Notes: generated by a model not told the origin, from the letters alone. DNA of 35,885 bases from JBOHTO01 sp050733695 (GCA_050733695.1 JBOHTO010000054.1:1-35885); one strand, 5' to 3'. Counted from the first letter of the stretch, positions 23,985-32,817 are shown. Translations and numbers: made by a program.

Positions 23985-24590
23985 ATGATCGGTTTCCTGT
24001 TTCTCGTCGTCGTGGCGGCGCTCGTGTTCTGGCTCATCAGCGCCTACAACGGACTCGTAGCACTCAGGAATCAGGTTACGAATGCATGGAAGCAGATCGA
24101 CGTCCAGCTCAAGCGGCGGCACGACCTGGTGCCGAATCTCATCGCAACGGTCAGGGGCGCGATGCAGCATGAGCGTGAGACCCTCGAGGCCGTAATGGCT
24201 GCCCGCAGTCAGGCGATGGCGGTGGAGCGCGCGGGGGCAAGCGTTGCGCAGACTGCTGCCGTGGAAGCGCAGCTCACGGGCGCTCTGGGGCGACTCCTCG
24301 CTGTCGTCGAGGCGTATCCCGAGATACGGGCGACGGCGAACATTGCGCAACTTCATGAGGAGCTGACTTCGACCGAAAACAGGATCTCCTTCGCGCGCCA
24401 GCTCTATAACGACACGGCGACGATGTACAACACGCGGCAGGAGCAGTTCCCGACGAATCTCATTTCCGGAATCGCCGACTGCGCGCCCGCCGAGCTGTGG
24501 GAGATCGAGATCGCTGCAGAGCGCGCTGTTCCACAGGTCAGTCTCGCCTGGCGTCCCGGAATGGCCGCGCCAGCGAAGCAGCAGGGGTGA
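23985..24590 (+). CDS. lemA: LemA family protein
   Basis: A 201-residue protein with one N-terminal membrane helix (MIGFLFLVVVAALVFWLI) and a helical LemA body: YNGLVALRNQVTNAWKQIDVQLKRR, HDLVPNLIATVRG, QLTGALGRLLAVVEAYPEIRA and TENRISFARQLYND. The molecular role of LemA is not settled, but lemA is often next to HtpX-like M48 proteases, as here, and the two are thought to act together at the membrane. ATG 23985 is preceded by GGAG at 8 bases. The stop overlaps the next start as GTGA. Confidence 0.92.
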   Translation: MIGFLFLVVVAALVFWLISAYNGLVALRNQVTNAWKQIDVQLKRRHDLVPNLIATVRGAMQHERETLEAVMAARSQAMAVERAGASVAQTAAVEAQLTGALGRLLAVVEAYPEIRATANIAQLHEELTSTENRISFARQLYNDTATMYNTRQEQFPTNLISGIADCAPAELWEIEIAAERAVPQVSLAWRPGMAAPAKQQG

Positions 24591-25627
24591 ACCTCTTCCA
24601 GCAGCAGGAGGCCAATCGCCGCCGGTCGCGGTGGCTGGTCCTCGGGTTCATCATCTTCTTCGCCTGGCTCGGCTTCGGGGGCGACTGGATCGCCTACGAG
24701 CTGACGCTGCCCGATCCCGCCGCTCCCACCAGCGACGGCTACCGTCACACGTTCCCCTGGTTCGGCCTCGCTCTCGGCGCCATCGCAGCGGGGCTTGCAT
24801 GGCAGGCGTGGCGTTCGGGCGCTGACGCCGTGCTCTGGTCAGCGGGCGCGCTCGAGATACTGAGCCCCGCCAACGACGCTCAGGCGCAATACGTGAACGT
24901 CGTGGAGGAGATGGCGATCGCGGCGGGCGTGCCGCGGCCGCGCGTCTTCATCGTGCGCGATCGGGATCCCAATGCGTTCGCCACTGGCCGTTCCCCCGAT
25001 GACGGCCGCGTTGCCGTGACGGTCGGATTGCTCGCCCTCTGCACTCGTGACGAGCTTCAGGGTATCATCGGGCACGAGATCGCCCACATAAGGAATCACG
25101 ACGTGCGGCTGATGACATTGCTCGCCGGTCTCCTGGGAGCCGTCGCGCTCGTCTCCGATGGCCTCGGCCGCGCTCTGCGCCACGACGGCCCGCAGACCGT
25201 GGGACGCGCGGCGCGTGGTCTGGGCAGGCGCGGGAAAGGCATGGGTCCGCTGCTTCCCATCGTCATCGCCGTGTGGCTCGCGAGCTGGTTCCTCGCGCCA
25301 CTCATCTCCCGTCTCCTCGCACTCGGCGTGAGCCGAAAGCGGGAGTACCTCGCCGACGCGATGAGCGCCCAGTTCACCCGCAATCCCATGGCGCTCGCCA
25401 GCGCACTGCACAAGATAGAGGCGGCCGCCGATCCGACGTCGTCCATCCGGCACGGAGCGGCCCACCTCTGCATCGCCGACCCGCTGGGCCGGCGCGCGAG
25501 CGTGAAGGAGGGGCGCCTCGCGGACTTTTTCGGGACGCACCCGCCGATGGCCCTGCGCGTGGCACGGCTCAAGGCGATGGCCTACAGAGCCATCAAGGAG
25601 CGGAGCACCCCGGCTCCGGCGGCATGA
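24587..25627 (+). CDS. M48-family membrane metalloprotease (HtpX-like)
   Basis: A 346-residue membrane protease. It has helices near residues 15-33 and 57-75, a zinc-binding HEIAH at 163-167 (IIGHEIAHIRNHD), another hydrophobic segment (LMTLLAGLLGAVALV), a helix at 221-245, and the third zinc ligand Glu253 in SRKREYLADAMSA. The C-terminal THPPMALRVARLKAM is the usual M48 ending. HtpX-type enzymes cut misfolded membrane proteins and overlap in role with FtsH, encoded on the other strand. The start GTG 24587 overlaps the lemA stop. Coding is continuous and ends with an ATGA junction to the next gene. Confidence 0.92.
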   Translation: MNLFQQQEANRRRSRWLVLGFIIFFAWLGFGGDWIAYELTLPDPAAPTSDGYRHTFPWFGLALGAIAAGLAWQAWRSGADAVLWSAGALEILSPANDAQAQYVNVVEEMAIAAGVPRPRVFIVRDRDPNAFATGRSPDDGRVAVTVGLLALCTRDELQGIIGHEIAHIRNHDVRLMTLLAGLLGAVALVSDGLGRALRHDGPQTVGRAARGLGRRGKGMGPLLPIVIAVWLASWFLAPLISRLLALGVSRKREYLADAMSAQFTRNPMALASALHKIEAAADPTSSIRHGAAHLCIADPLGRRASVKEGRLADFFGTHPPMALRVARLKAMAYRAIKERSTPAPAA

Positions 25628-28623
25628 GCGGCTCGCGTGCGCCGATCCGTGTCGCAATCCTCGCCGCCGCACTTTCCCTCCTGGCCGCAGCCCCGCTGAT
25701 CCCGTCGGCGGCGGGGGCGCAACTTCCAGCTCGCCCGCACCTCGATTGGCGCACGCTCCGCACCGAACACTTCACCTTCCATTATCCGTCCGAGCTCTCG
25801 GAGTGGACGCACACCGTCGCGGCGCGCGTCGAGTCGGTGCACGCTGTCGTCAGCGCCCTGGTGGGCAGTGAGCCATCTGAACGGATCACCGTCCTCGTGG
25901 ACGACCCCGGGAACACGGCCAACGGATTCGCGGTTGCGCTGATCGAGGCGCCACTGCTCTATCTCTTCCCCACTCCACCCGATCCCACGAGCAGCATCGG
26001 GCACTACGGCGAATGGGGAGAGTTGCTCGCGGTTCATGAGTATGCGCATCTCGCGCATCTCACGCGACCGTCGCGCAACGCCTGGCAGCGCTTTCTCTGG
26101 CGTCTCCTTCCCGGCAATCTGGGGCCCGTCGCTCGCCGCTCGCCGAGGTGGCTCACCGAGGGTTACGCGACATACGTCGAGGGGCAGATCACCGGCAGCG
26201 GCCGGCCGTCGAGCGTATCGAGGCCCGCGGCGCTGCGGCAGCGCGCGATCGAGGGGAAGCTGCCCTCGTATGCAGAACTCAATACGTCGAAGAAGTTCCA
26301 GGGCGGCGCGCTTGCGTACCTGGCGGGTTCGGCCTTCATCGAATGGCTGGTGCGGCGCGACGGGGAAGAGAGCCTGCCCCATCTCTGGCGGCGGATGACG
26401 GCCCGCGAGGATCGCGGTTTCGTCGAGGCATTCGCGGGTGTGTACGGCGGAACGCCGGATGACCTCTACGATCGCTTCACGGCCGAGCTCACTGCGGAAG
26501 CGATCGCGATCGAGCGAGCGCTGCGACGCGCCGGGCTCGCGGTCGGCGACACGGTGCAGCAACGCGACTGGTTCACGGGCGAGCCCGCAGCGTCGCGCGA
26601 CGGCGAGCTCATTGCCGTGGTCCTGGGGCATCGCGAGCGCGCCTCGGAGCTCGTTGTCTGGAAGACGGTCGAAGAGCCGGAAGACGCCAGGGCGATCGCA
26701 GCACGCAAGCGTGCCCTCGAACGGGATCCCCAGGACGTGGCGGCGATCGAGTGGCGGCCACGGCCGAAGAAGCCGGTTGCCACGCTGCACCCGGACGCCG
26801 GGCGCGCGCACACCGAACCGCGCTTCTTCGCCGACGGCGAGCGCATCCTCGTCGCCCGACCCGAGCCGCTGCCGGACGGCGCCATCCGTCCAGATCTGTT
26901 CATCTGGAACTTGAGGAGCGGGGACGTGCGACGCGTGACGCACGGTGCCGGTCTTCACCACGCCGATCCATCGCCCACGGGCGATCGCGCGGTCGCCGTT
27001 CAGTGCCTTCATGGACGCTGCAGCGTTGTGATCGTAGATCTCACGACCGGAGCGATCACGACGATTGCACAGGGCACTCCCGCACGAAACTATTACAGGC
27101 CGCGGTTCTCGCCGGACGGATCGCGCATCGTCGTCTCCGTGCACGAATCCGGAAAGTGGAGCCTGCTGGTCGCGAACGCAGATGCTGGGGCATTCGAGCC
27201 AGTCCCTGGCGCGGGCGCTTCCAGCCGCTACGACGCTAGCTTCCTGACCGGTGGCAATGCTCTCGTGGCGGTATCGGAGCGAAGCGGCGTTGCCAACATC
27301 GAGCGCATCGATCTGCACACGGGCGCCACGATCCCGATCTCGCAGGTCACGGGTGCGGCGCTCGCACCGGAACCCGGCGTCGCAGACGGTTCCATACTCT
27401 ACCTGCAGCTCCACGCCGAAGGGCTGAACGTCGCGCGGATCCATCCCGACAGCGTGCGCGTCGAGCATCTGCTCGGTCTCGACAGCATTGTGGCTCTCGA
27501 CAGCGCGCTGGCGTCGGGCCATCTGCTGCTGCGCGGTGGCCTGCTGACTGCTACCGCTGCGGCGCCGCCACCCGTCGCGCCGCGCGAGGCGCAGAGGACG
27601 CGCGAGAATCCCCTGTTCGCGGTCGCCTCCCCCCCACTCCCTGCGGACGCGCCGTACGGAATCGGACCACGCGAGCATCGCGCGCTGCCGGGCGGAACGA
27701 TGAGCCCATCGGGCGACAGCTTTCGCGCCGCTCTTGTCGAGAGCGATCCGGTTGGCCGGCTCACCTGGCTGCTGCAGGGAGCGTACGGCGAGGAAAGCAG
27801 TTGGCGCGGCGGCGCGCTGAGCATGGCGTACCGTCGCCATCGTCCGCAGATCGTCGCCGAGGTCTTCTTCGCAGATCAGAATCCCTCAGCGCAGGACGAC
27901 GGAGTGTTCACGCCGTCCGCGCTGGACGTCCGCTACCGCGGTGTCACGGCCCTGGTCGAGCGGACAACGTACCACGGCGCCCTCCGGTCCACCGCTCGCA
28001 TGGGTGGTTCGTTTGGCGATCTCGATGGCCCCGCGTTCACCGGCGGCGATCCTCGCTACCTTGGCTTCGCGGAGGTGGGCGGCACGGCTGCGCTCTTCGT
28101 TCGCGAACCGTGGTCGGCGCATCTCTCGCTCGCGGCGTCGGGCGCGCTCGGCGGAACGGGAGAGAACGACTGGTGGCGCACCACGGGTGTCGCCGAGCTC
28201 CGGCTCAGGCACCGCGCACGCGGCATCGACATCGCGCTCGAGGGCGGACTCACGCCGGACGATGTACCGGTCTTCGAACGGTTCGTGGTGGGTGGCACGC
28301 CCGCACCGCTCGTCGACCGCGCGATCCTGACGCAGCGAGTCGAGGTGCCGGCGGTCCCACTCGGCGTGCTGAGCGGACGCAGCATCGTGACGGGACGCGT
28401 ATCCCTGGCCGGCGGGCTGCTGCATCCGTATCTGTGGGTCGCGCGGATGGACGGCGAGGGCTCGTGGTATCGCGTCATCGGGTCGGAGGCGCGCTTCCGG
28501 TTCCCCGCCCTGCCTACATTTCGCCTCCCGGGCGCGGAGATCGTTGCCGGCATCGGACAATCGCTGGATGAACCGTTCCGCAAGCGGGTGAGAGGTTATA
28601 TCTCGATAGTCTACCGCCCATAA
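25624..28623 (+). CDS. Secreted HExxH peptidase, beta-propeller and outer-membrane barrel fusion
   Basis: A 999-residue protein. A Sec signal is visible (VAILAAALSLLAAAPLIPSA, ending near AGA). A gluzincin-type peptidase domain follows with H138-E-Y-A-H142 (VHEYAHLAHL) and a downstream Glu179 in WLTEGYATYVEG, the pattern of peptidase MA-like and M1-like enzymes. Residues about 320-640 look like a TolB-type propeller (EPRFFADGERILVARPE, YYRPRFSPDGSRIVVS, DLFIWNLRSGDVRRVT). From about 690 the sequence is alternating, aromatic-rich strands like a beta barrel, and it ends in YISIVYRP. ATG 25624 overlaps the M48 stop as ATGA. Substrate and localisation are inferred; the C-terminal residue is Pro rather than Phe. 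Confidence 0.8.
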   Translation: MSGSRAPIRVAILAAALSLLAAAPLIPSAAGAQLPARPHLDWRTLRTEHFTFHYPSELSEWTHTVAARVESVHAVVSALVGSEPSERITVLVDDPGNTANGFAVALIEAPLLYLFPTPPDPTSSIGHYGEWGELLAVHEYAHLAHLTRPSRNAWQRFLWRLLPGNLGPVARRSPRWLTEGYATYVEGQITGSGRPSSVSRPAALRQRAIEGKLPSYAELNTSKKFQGGALAYLAGSAFIEWLVRRDGEESLPHLWRRMTAREDRGFVEAFAGVYGGTPDDLYDRFTAELTAEAIAIERALRRAGLAVGDTVQQRDWFTGEPAASRDGELIAVVLGHRERASELVVWKTVEEPEDARAIAARKRALERDPQDVAAIEWRPRPKKPVATLHPDAGRAHTEPRFFADGERILVARPEPLPDGAIRPDLFIWNLRSGDVRRVTHGAGLHHADPSPTGDRAVAVQCLHGRCSVVIVDLTTGAITTIAQGTPARNYYRPRFSPDGSRIVVSVHESGKWSLLVANADAGAFEPVPGAGASSRYDASFLTGGNALVAVSERSGVANIERIDLHTGATIPISQVTGAALAPEPGVADGSILYLQLHAEGLNVARIHPDSVRVEHLLGLDSIVALDSALASGHLLLRGGLLTATAAAPPPVAPREAQRTRENPLFAVASPPLPADAPYGIGPREHRALPGGTMSPSGDSFRAALVESDPVGRLTWLLQGAYGEESSWRGGALSMAYRRHRPQIVAEVFFADQNPSAQDDGVFTPSALDVRYRGVTALVERTTYHGALRSTARMGGSFGDLDGPAFTGGDPRYLGFAEVGGTAALFVREPWSAHLSLAASGALGGTGENDWWRTTGVAELRLRHRARGIDIALEGGLTPDDVPVFERFVVGGTPAPLVDRAILTQRVEVPAVPLGVLSGRSIVTGRVSLAGGLLHPYLWVARMDGEGSWYRVIGSEARFRFPALPTFRLPGAEIVAGIGQSLDEPFRKRVRGYISIVYRP

Positions 28624-28626
28624 CTC

Positions 28627-29214
28627 ATGCGCAAGCTTCTCAACTATTTTCTGCGCGGCCTGGTGTTCATCGCACCGCTCGCGATAACCATCTACGCCTG
28701 CGTCTGGATCTTCACGACGGTCGACCAGTGGCTCAACTTCGGCATCCCCGGGCTTGGCTTCGCCGTCACCATCGTCCTGATCACGGCGGTAGGGTTCCTG
28801 GCGTCCAACCTGCTCACGCGCGGCTTGCTAGGGCTGGTGGAGACACTCGTCGCCCGGCTTCCGTTCGTTCGCCTGCTCTATTCATCGACGAAGGATCTGC
28901 TCAACGCATTCGTCGGGGAGAAGCGCCGCTTCGACACGCCCGTGATGGTTTCGCTCGTCCCCGGGGGCGTGCGTGCGCTCGGTTTCGTGACACAGCCGTC
29001 GCTGGAGCGGCTGGGACTGGCGACGCACGTGGGTGTCTACTTTCCGCAGTCGTACAACTTTGCGGGGCAGGTCCTGATGGTTCCGGCGGACCAGATCGTG
29101 CGCATCGATGGCGCGAGTTCCGATGTCATGGCGTTCATAGTCTCGGGCGGCGTGACGTCGCTGCCGCGCGCGCGAGATGTCGCGCAGCGCCATGCTACGA
29201 CACAGGAGGGCTGA
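28627..29214 (+). CDS. DUF502 family membrane protein
   Basis: A 195-residue protein with two N-terminal membrane helices (YFLRGLVFIAPLAITIYACVW and FAVTIVLITAVGFLASNLL) and a soluble C-terminal domain. DUF502 features include VARLPFVRLLYSSTKDLLNAF, VSLVPGGVRALGFVT, VGVYFPQSYNFAGQVLMVP and DVMAFIVSGGVTSLP. The function of the family is unknown; plant relatives are called COV proteins. The start is 3 bases after the previous stop, so it is probably co-transcribed with the envelope protease genes. Confidence 0.9.
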   Translation: MRKLLNYFLRGLVFIAPLAITIYACVWIFTTVDQWLNFGIPGLGFAVTIVLITAVGFLASNLLTRGLLGLVETLVARLPFVRLLYSSTKDLLNAFVGEKRRFDTPVMVSLVPGGVRALGFVTQPSLERLGLATHVGVYFPQSYNFAGQVLMVPADQIVRIDGASSDVMAFIVSGGVTSLPRARDVAQRHATTQEG

Positions 29215-29218
29215 TCGC

Positions 29219-29788
29219 ATGAGCCGAACCGTTCTGATACTCGTGGGTCCGGAGTACGAGGATCTCGAAGTCTGGTACCCGAAGCTGCGTCTGGAGGAAG
29301 CCGGCTACGACGCACCGCTCGCCGGCATCGGCGAGAGCTCGTACCGCGGGAAGCATGGCTACCCGTGCAAGGTGGACGGCCACGTGAAGGAGTTCCGTGC
29401 GGCCGAGCTGGCCGGCGTCCTCGCACCCGGCGGCTGGGCGCCCGACAAGATCCGGCGCAACGCCGCGGCGCTCGCGTGCGTGCGCGATGTGCACGAAGCG
29501 GGCGGCCTCGTGGCCACGATCTGTCACGGGCCATGGATCCTCATCTCGGCCGGGATCGTATCGGGCCGGCGGCTGACGTCGACCGTCGGCATCCGCGATG
29601 ACGTGATCAACGCGGGCGCGGAGTGGGTGGACGAGCCCGTGGTGGTGGATGGAAACATCGTGAGCTCGCGCGTGCCGGCTGATCTGCCGGCATTCGGGAA
29701 GGCGCTGGTGCAGTGGCTGGCGGAGAGACGCTCGGCTACCGATCGGGGCCCGGCGCGACGAGCCGAAGCAGAGACGGTGGGCAGGTAG
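29219..29788 (+). CDS. DJ-1/PfpI family protein
   Basis: A 189-residue protein with the flavodoxin-like DJ-1/PfpI fold. The nucleophile elbow is Cys102-His103 in VATICHGPWILIS, and the conserved acidic residue sits in GPEYEDLEVWYP (Glu14). GVLAPGGWAPDKIRR and LTSTVGIRDDVINAGAEWVDEPVV are typical of the PfpI branch, which includes stress-linked proteases, deglycases and chaperones. The exact activity cannot be read from the sequence. The ATG at 29219 is 4 bases after the DUF502 stop; an in-frame ATG at 29177 overlaps that gene. It is last in the plus-strand run. Confidence 0.9.
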   Translation: MSRTVLILVGPEYEDLEVWYPKLRLEEAGYDAPLAGIGESSYRGKHGYPCKVDGHVKEFRAAELAGVLAPGGWAPDKIRRNAAALACVRDVHEAGGLVATICHGPWILISAGIVSGRRLTSTVGIRDDVINAGAEWVDEPVVVDGNIVSSRVPADLPAFGKALVQWLAERRSATDRGPARRAEAETVGR

Positions 29789-29849
29789 CCCGCCGACCGG
29801 GCCAAGGAAGCGAGGTGGCGCAGCGGCGGTTCGCATGTGACTGCGCCGC

Positions 29850-29876
29850 GTGCACCGCGTCTGGCTGGCGGTGCAC
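29850..29876. terminator. Hairpin between convergent genes
   Basis: GTGCACCGC at 29850-29858 and GCGGTGCAC at 29868-29876 form a perfect 9-bp GC-rich stem with a 9-base loop. It lies between the PfpI stop (29788) and the stop of the convergent TPR gene (29892). No T run follows on either side, so it may act as a weak bidirectional terminator or as a 3' end stabiliser. Confidence 0.5.
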
Positions 29877-29891
29877 CGCGGCGCCCTCACC

Positions 29892-31511
29892 TCAGAACCG
29901 CGAACTCGTCAGCTTCACATCAGATCCCGCCCACGCTCGGCGCAGGCGCTCCTCCGCCTCCGCCGCCCCGGCGCTGTCACCCTGCGCGCGGAGACTCGCC
30001 ATCAGCCCATGCAGCGACCAGCCGTTCTCCGGGAAGCGGGCGAGATCCTCCCGGTATACGGCCTCCGCTTCTGCCGCTCGCCCCGCATCGAGCAGTACAG
30101 CTCCGAGATGATGCCGCACCGGGTACGGCCAGTCGGGGGGCTCGACATAGATCAGGCCGTCTTCCAGCGCTGCGGCTCTACGCAGATGCTCGATTCCAGC
30201 ATCCGCGCGTCCGCTGGCGGCTGCCAGCTCGCCGGCGAGAACTTCGATCGCTATGGCGAGGATGCTCCGGGTGGAGTTCGTACCCGAGGGCTTCATGGTC
30301 TCGAGAACATCATCGGTCGCGATGCGGCGCAGCTCCCGCAGCTCCGTCTGCGCGGCTTCCAGCCGATCCTGGCCGGTGAGAGCCATGCCGCGAGCGAAGT
30401 GCCAGATGCCGGATGGATACGGGAGATCAGCGGCTGGCCGCGCCGCGCGAAGTACGTCGTTCCAGCGCCCGAAGCGCACATTCACGAACATCGGCGCCAT
30501 TCTGAAGTGCTGCAGTGCGACGAAGCCGGGCGCCCGCATGAGCTGCGTGTCGACCGTGGCAGCCAGCCGTTCGACCGACTCGACTGCCTGCGCCTGCCGT
30601 CCGGCCATCGACGCCGCGAACGACAGGAAATGATGATTGTGCGGGTAGTAGCCCATGGGGTACAGCCCCGTGGGGCGTTCCCGTGCAATGTATGTCTCAT
30701 CCGCGTGAACCGCGTGGACATTGCTCTCGATTGCATCCGCGTACCGGCCGACTCGTATGTAGATGTGAGCCGGCATGTGCACGATATGTCCGGCGCCGGG
30801 CATGAGCGACGCGAGTCGCTCGGCGCACGCAACCGCGCGCTCCGGGTACGCTGCCTCTACGGCGTGGATGTAGAAATGACAGGCGCCCGGGTGATTCGGA
30901 TCTGTCGCAATGACGCGGTCCAGGAGCGCGAGCATCTGCGGCGTATCTGGCCGCGGCTGCTTCTTCGCAGTCCAGTAGTTCCACGGGCTGAGGTCCATGA
31001 GCGCTTCCGCGGCCAGCGTAGCGGCATCCGGATCGTCCGCGTAGCGTCGCGCCAGGTCGGTCATCGCGCGCGCGTAGGCCGTATCCAGGGCGGCGCGCGC
31101 CGCGGGGGGAAGCGGGGCGTACCGCACCGAAAGGGCGCGGATGTACGCGCGCTCCTTCTCACTGGCTGCGTCCGACAGCCGTTCAGCGTTCTGCATCGCG
31201 GCGTAGGCCAGTACTCCGCTCGCGGAGTCCATCGCGGCATTGATGTTCGGGCCGTAGGCCAGGGCGGTTCCCCAGTGGCAGATCGCGCACGTTGGATCGA
31301 GTCGCGCAGCCTCCCTGAACGCGCGAATCGCCTCGGCGTGGTTGAAAGCGTACGTGAGACGGAGCCCCTGATCGAAGTAGCGCTGCGCCGCCGGGACGCG
31401 CGTGGAGATTTCGTGGTGCAGCGTTCCGAGGTCAGCGTAGAGCGGAACGGTATCGGCGGCGGGCGCGGGCTGGAGAACTGCGACGAGACCTGCAAGGTGA
31501 AGGACGTTCAT
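29892..31511 (-). CDS. Secreted TPR protein with a CxxCH motif
   Basis: A 539-residue protein with a short hydrophobic N-terminus (MNVLHLAGLVAVLQPAPAA) that could be a signal peptide. The body contains TPR-like units: AQRYFDQGLRLTYAFNHAEAIRAF, AEALMDLSPWNYW, GACHFYIHAVEA, HMPAHIYIRVGRYADAI, HHLGAVLLDAGRAAEAEAVY and WSLHGLMASLRAQGD. A Cys-x-x-Cys-His occurs early (PTCAICHWGTALAYGP); this equals the c-type haem consensus but also falls in a conserved TPR helix of this family. The function is unknown to me. ATG 31511 has a near-perfect AGGAGGT Shine-Dalgarno and its own promoter-like sequence upstream, so it is probably monocistronic. Confidence 0.85.
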   Translation of the reverse strand: MNVLHLAGLVAVLQPAPAADTVPLYADLGTLHHEISTRVPAAQRYFDQGLRLTYAFNHAEAIRAFREAARLDPTCAICHWGTALAYGPNINAAMDSASGVLAYAAMQNAERLSDAASEKERAYIRALSVRYAPLPPAARAALDTAYARAMTDLARRYADDPDAATLAAEALMDLSPWNYWTAKKQPRPDTPQMLALLDRVIATDPNHPGACHFYIHAVEAAYPERAVACAERLASLMPGAGHIVHMPAHIYIRVGRYADAIESNVHAVHADETYIARERPTGLYPMGYYPHNHHFLSFAASMAGRQAQAVESVERLAATVDTQLMRAPGFVALQHFRMAPMFVNVRFGRWNDVLRAARPAADLPYPSGIWHFARGMALTGQDRLEAAQTELRELRRIATDDVLETMKPSGTNSTRSILAIAIEVLAGELAAASGRADAGIEHLRRAAALEDGLIYVEPPDWPYPVRHHLGAVLLDAGRAAEAEAVYREDLARFPENGWSLHGLMASLRAQGDSAGAAEAEERLRRAWAGSDVKLTSSRF

Positions 31512-31876
31512 GGTACCTCCTCTCTTCCCTGGTGTCGCGATCGCCCGATGGACCGATCGGCGTCGGTGGGTCTCGGGGAGGATCGCGCGGGGACATCAGA
31601 GTCCTGCGCTGCGCATATTATGATGCCTGGCTCGCCCTGGCAACGGGCTTCCGCCCCGGCCCCTGCACGTGCGCTCACGCCTCCGTGGCGGAGCGTGCTC
31701 TTGATCTCGACGGCGACGCGACAGCGTAGAACGATGTCGCGTGGTGCCCCTGCGTGCCGCGCGTTCGGTATCCGGCTGCCGCGAGGATTGCCGTCGCCAT
31801 TTGGAGGAGCGCCGCCAGAGCTGCGGCCGCTGGTCGCCCCGTCAGCTCCAGTGAATGGCCAAGTGGCCCCCCAACC
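31512..31876. other. 365-base intergenic region
   Basis: Holds the Shine-Dalgarno and promoter of the TPR gene in its first 135 bases. I see no convincing reading frame, tRNA or strong hairpin in the remainder up to the mrr stop. Short frames on the plus strand lack ribosome sites and family resemblance. Confidence 0.6.
31615..31643 (-). promoter_or_regulatory. Sigma70-type promoter for the secreted TPR gene
   Basis: On the minus strand TTGCCA (31643-31638) and TAATAT (31620-31615) are separated by 17 bases; CATAAT two bases upstream is an alternative -10. This leaves about 95 bases of leader before ATG 31511. It is the best match to the housekeeping consensus that I found in the window. Confidence 0.5.
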
Positions 31877-32782
31877 TCACTGCACGAAATAATCCGAATC
31901 GAGTCGCTTGATCTCGTAGATCCTTACCGGCGCGACTCCAATTCCGTGGTCAATCATGAGTTCGGCGAGCTGAGCGCCATCGACCAGCACAATAGCCGCC
32001 TGAACAGAGCTCGCGTACTGCTGCGCCTCTCGCGTGAAGCTTGATGTAGTGATGAAAACTCCCTTGCGCGCACGCTGGCCCTGCAGGGCGCCGGCGAATC
32101 GCTGAATCTCGGGACGCCCAACGATGCGCTGCCACCGCTTCGCCTGGATGTAGATCGTCTCGAGACCGAGGCGATCCTGCTTGATCACACCATCAATCCC
32201 CTCGTCGCCGCCCCTGCCAACGACGAGTCCGGCGTCCTCTTGCGGTCCGCCATACCCCATCTCCATGAGAAGGTCGACGACGAGGTTCTCGAACGACGAC
32301 GGCGCCATTGCGGAGATGTGCTCTCGCAGTTCGATCACGAGTGCCGCACGTAGCTGACGGTAGCCCTCGTTGAGCAGATCATCGGGTGTGCGATCGTCGC
32401 TCGTGTCAGCCTCGACTGTCTCCTCACGACCGTCCGATCGAGGAGCGCGAAACGCAACGTATTCCGGATAGCGCATCAGGAACGGAATTCCGATCGCGCC
32501 AGGATTCCCCGCCAACGCCTCCCGGCCGCGCGGCGTGATGCGATAGACGCTGCGCTGCGGCGATTCCATCAGCCCCGCTGCCTTCATGTGAGACCTGGCC
32601 CAAGCCAACCGATTGGAGATCGTCGTCTGCCTGCCACTCGGAAGGCGCTGGTCGATCTCGTCATCGGTGAGCGCGAACTGATGCGTCACCGTCTCCAGCA
32701 TTTCCTGACTTGTCCGCTCCGAGCCGTCGCCGAGAAGACGCAGGACGGGAAGCATGAGTGCCTGAAAGTCCGGGATTGCCAT
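31877..32782 (-). CDS. mrr: Mrr-type restriction endonuclease (type IV)
   Basis: A 301-residue protein. The N-terminal Mrr_N winged helix (residues 1-95) has MLPVLRLLGDG, LPSGRQTTISNRLAWARSHM and YRITPRGREAL. The C-terminal Mrr_cat nuclease has FENLVVDLLMEMGYGG, the catalytic D197 in DEGIDGVI and Q213-A-K215 in YIQAKRWQ, followed by FAGALQGQRARKGVFITT. Mrr enzymes cut DNA carrying foreign methylation. It stands alone with no methyltransferase or specificity gene nearby, as expected for type IV. ATG 32782 has no Shine-Dalgarno in place, but a promoter-like sequence ends 6 bases before it. Confidence 0.92.
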   Translation of the reverse strand: MAIPDFQALMLPVLRLLGDGSERTSQEMLETVTHQFALTDDEIDQRLPSGRQTTISNRLAWARSHMKAAGLMESPQRSVYRITPRGREALAGNPGAIGIPFLMRYPEYVAFRAPRSDGREETVEADTSDDRTPDDLLNEGYRQLRAALVIELREHISAMAPSSFENLVVDLLMEMGYGGPQEDAGLVVGRGGDEGIDGVIKQDRLGLETIYIQAKRWQRIVGRPEIQRFAGALQGQRARKGVFITTSSFTREAQQYASSVQAAIVLVDGAQLAELMIDHGIGVAPVRIYEIKRLDSDYFVQ

Positions 32783-32788
32783 CCGGCT

Positions 32789-32817
32789 ATTCTGAGGTCG
32801 ATCCCTTCTCCTGTCCA
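32789..32817 (-). promoter_or_regulatory. Possible leaderless promoter of mrr
   Basis: TGGACA (32817-32812, 5 of 6 to TTGACA), a 17-base spacer and CAGAAT (32794-32789, 4 of 6 to TATAAT), then six bases to the ATG. Transcription would begin at or beside the start codon, giving a leaderless mRNA. Confidence 0.45.

Noticed and set aside
27628..27636. C-run in the propeller-barrel gene considered as another frameshift site
   Set aside because: The reading frame continues with sensible sequence on both sides of the run.
25582..27840. Minus-strand frame of 752 codons opposite the HExxH-propeller gene
   Set aside because: No domain pattern; the plus strand has a signal peptide, HExxH and propeller repeats and a coupled start.
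31877..32782. Mrr gene considered as part of a mobile defence island
   Set aside because: No transposase, integrase, attachment-site repeat or second defence gene is visible nearby; base composition looks like its surroundings.
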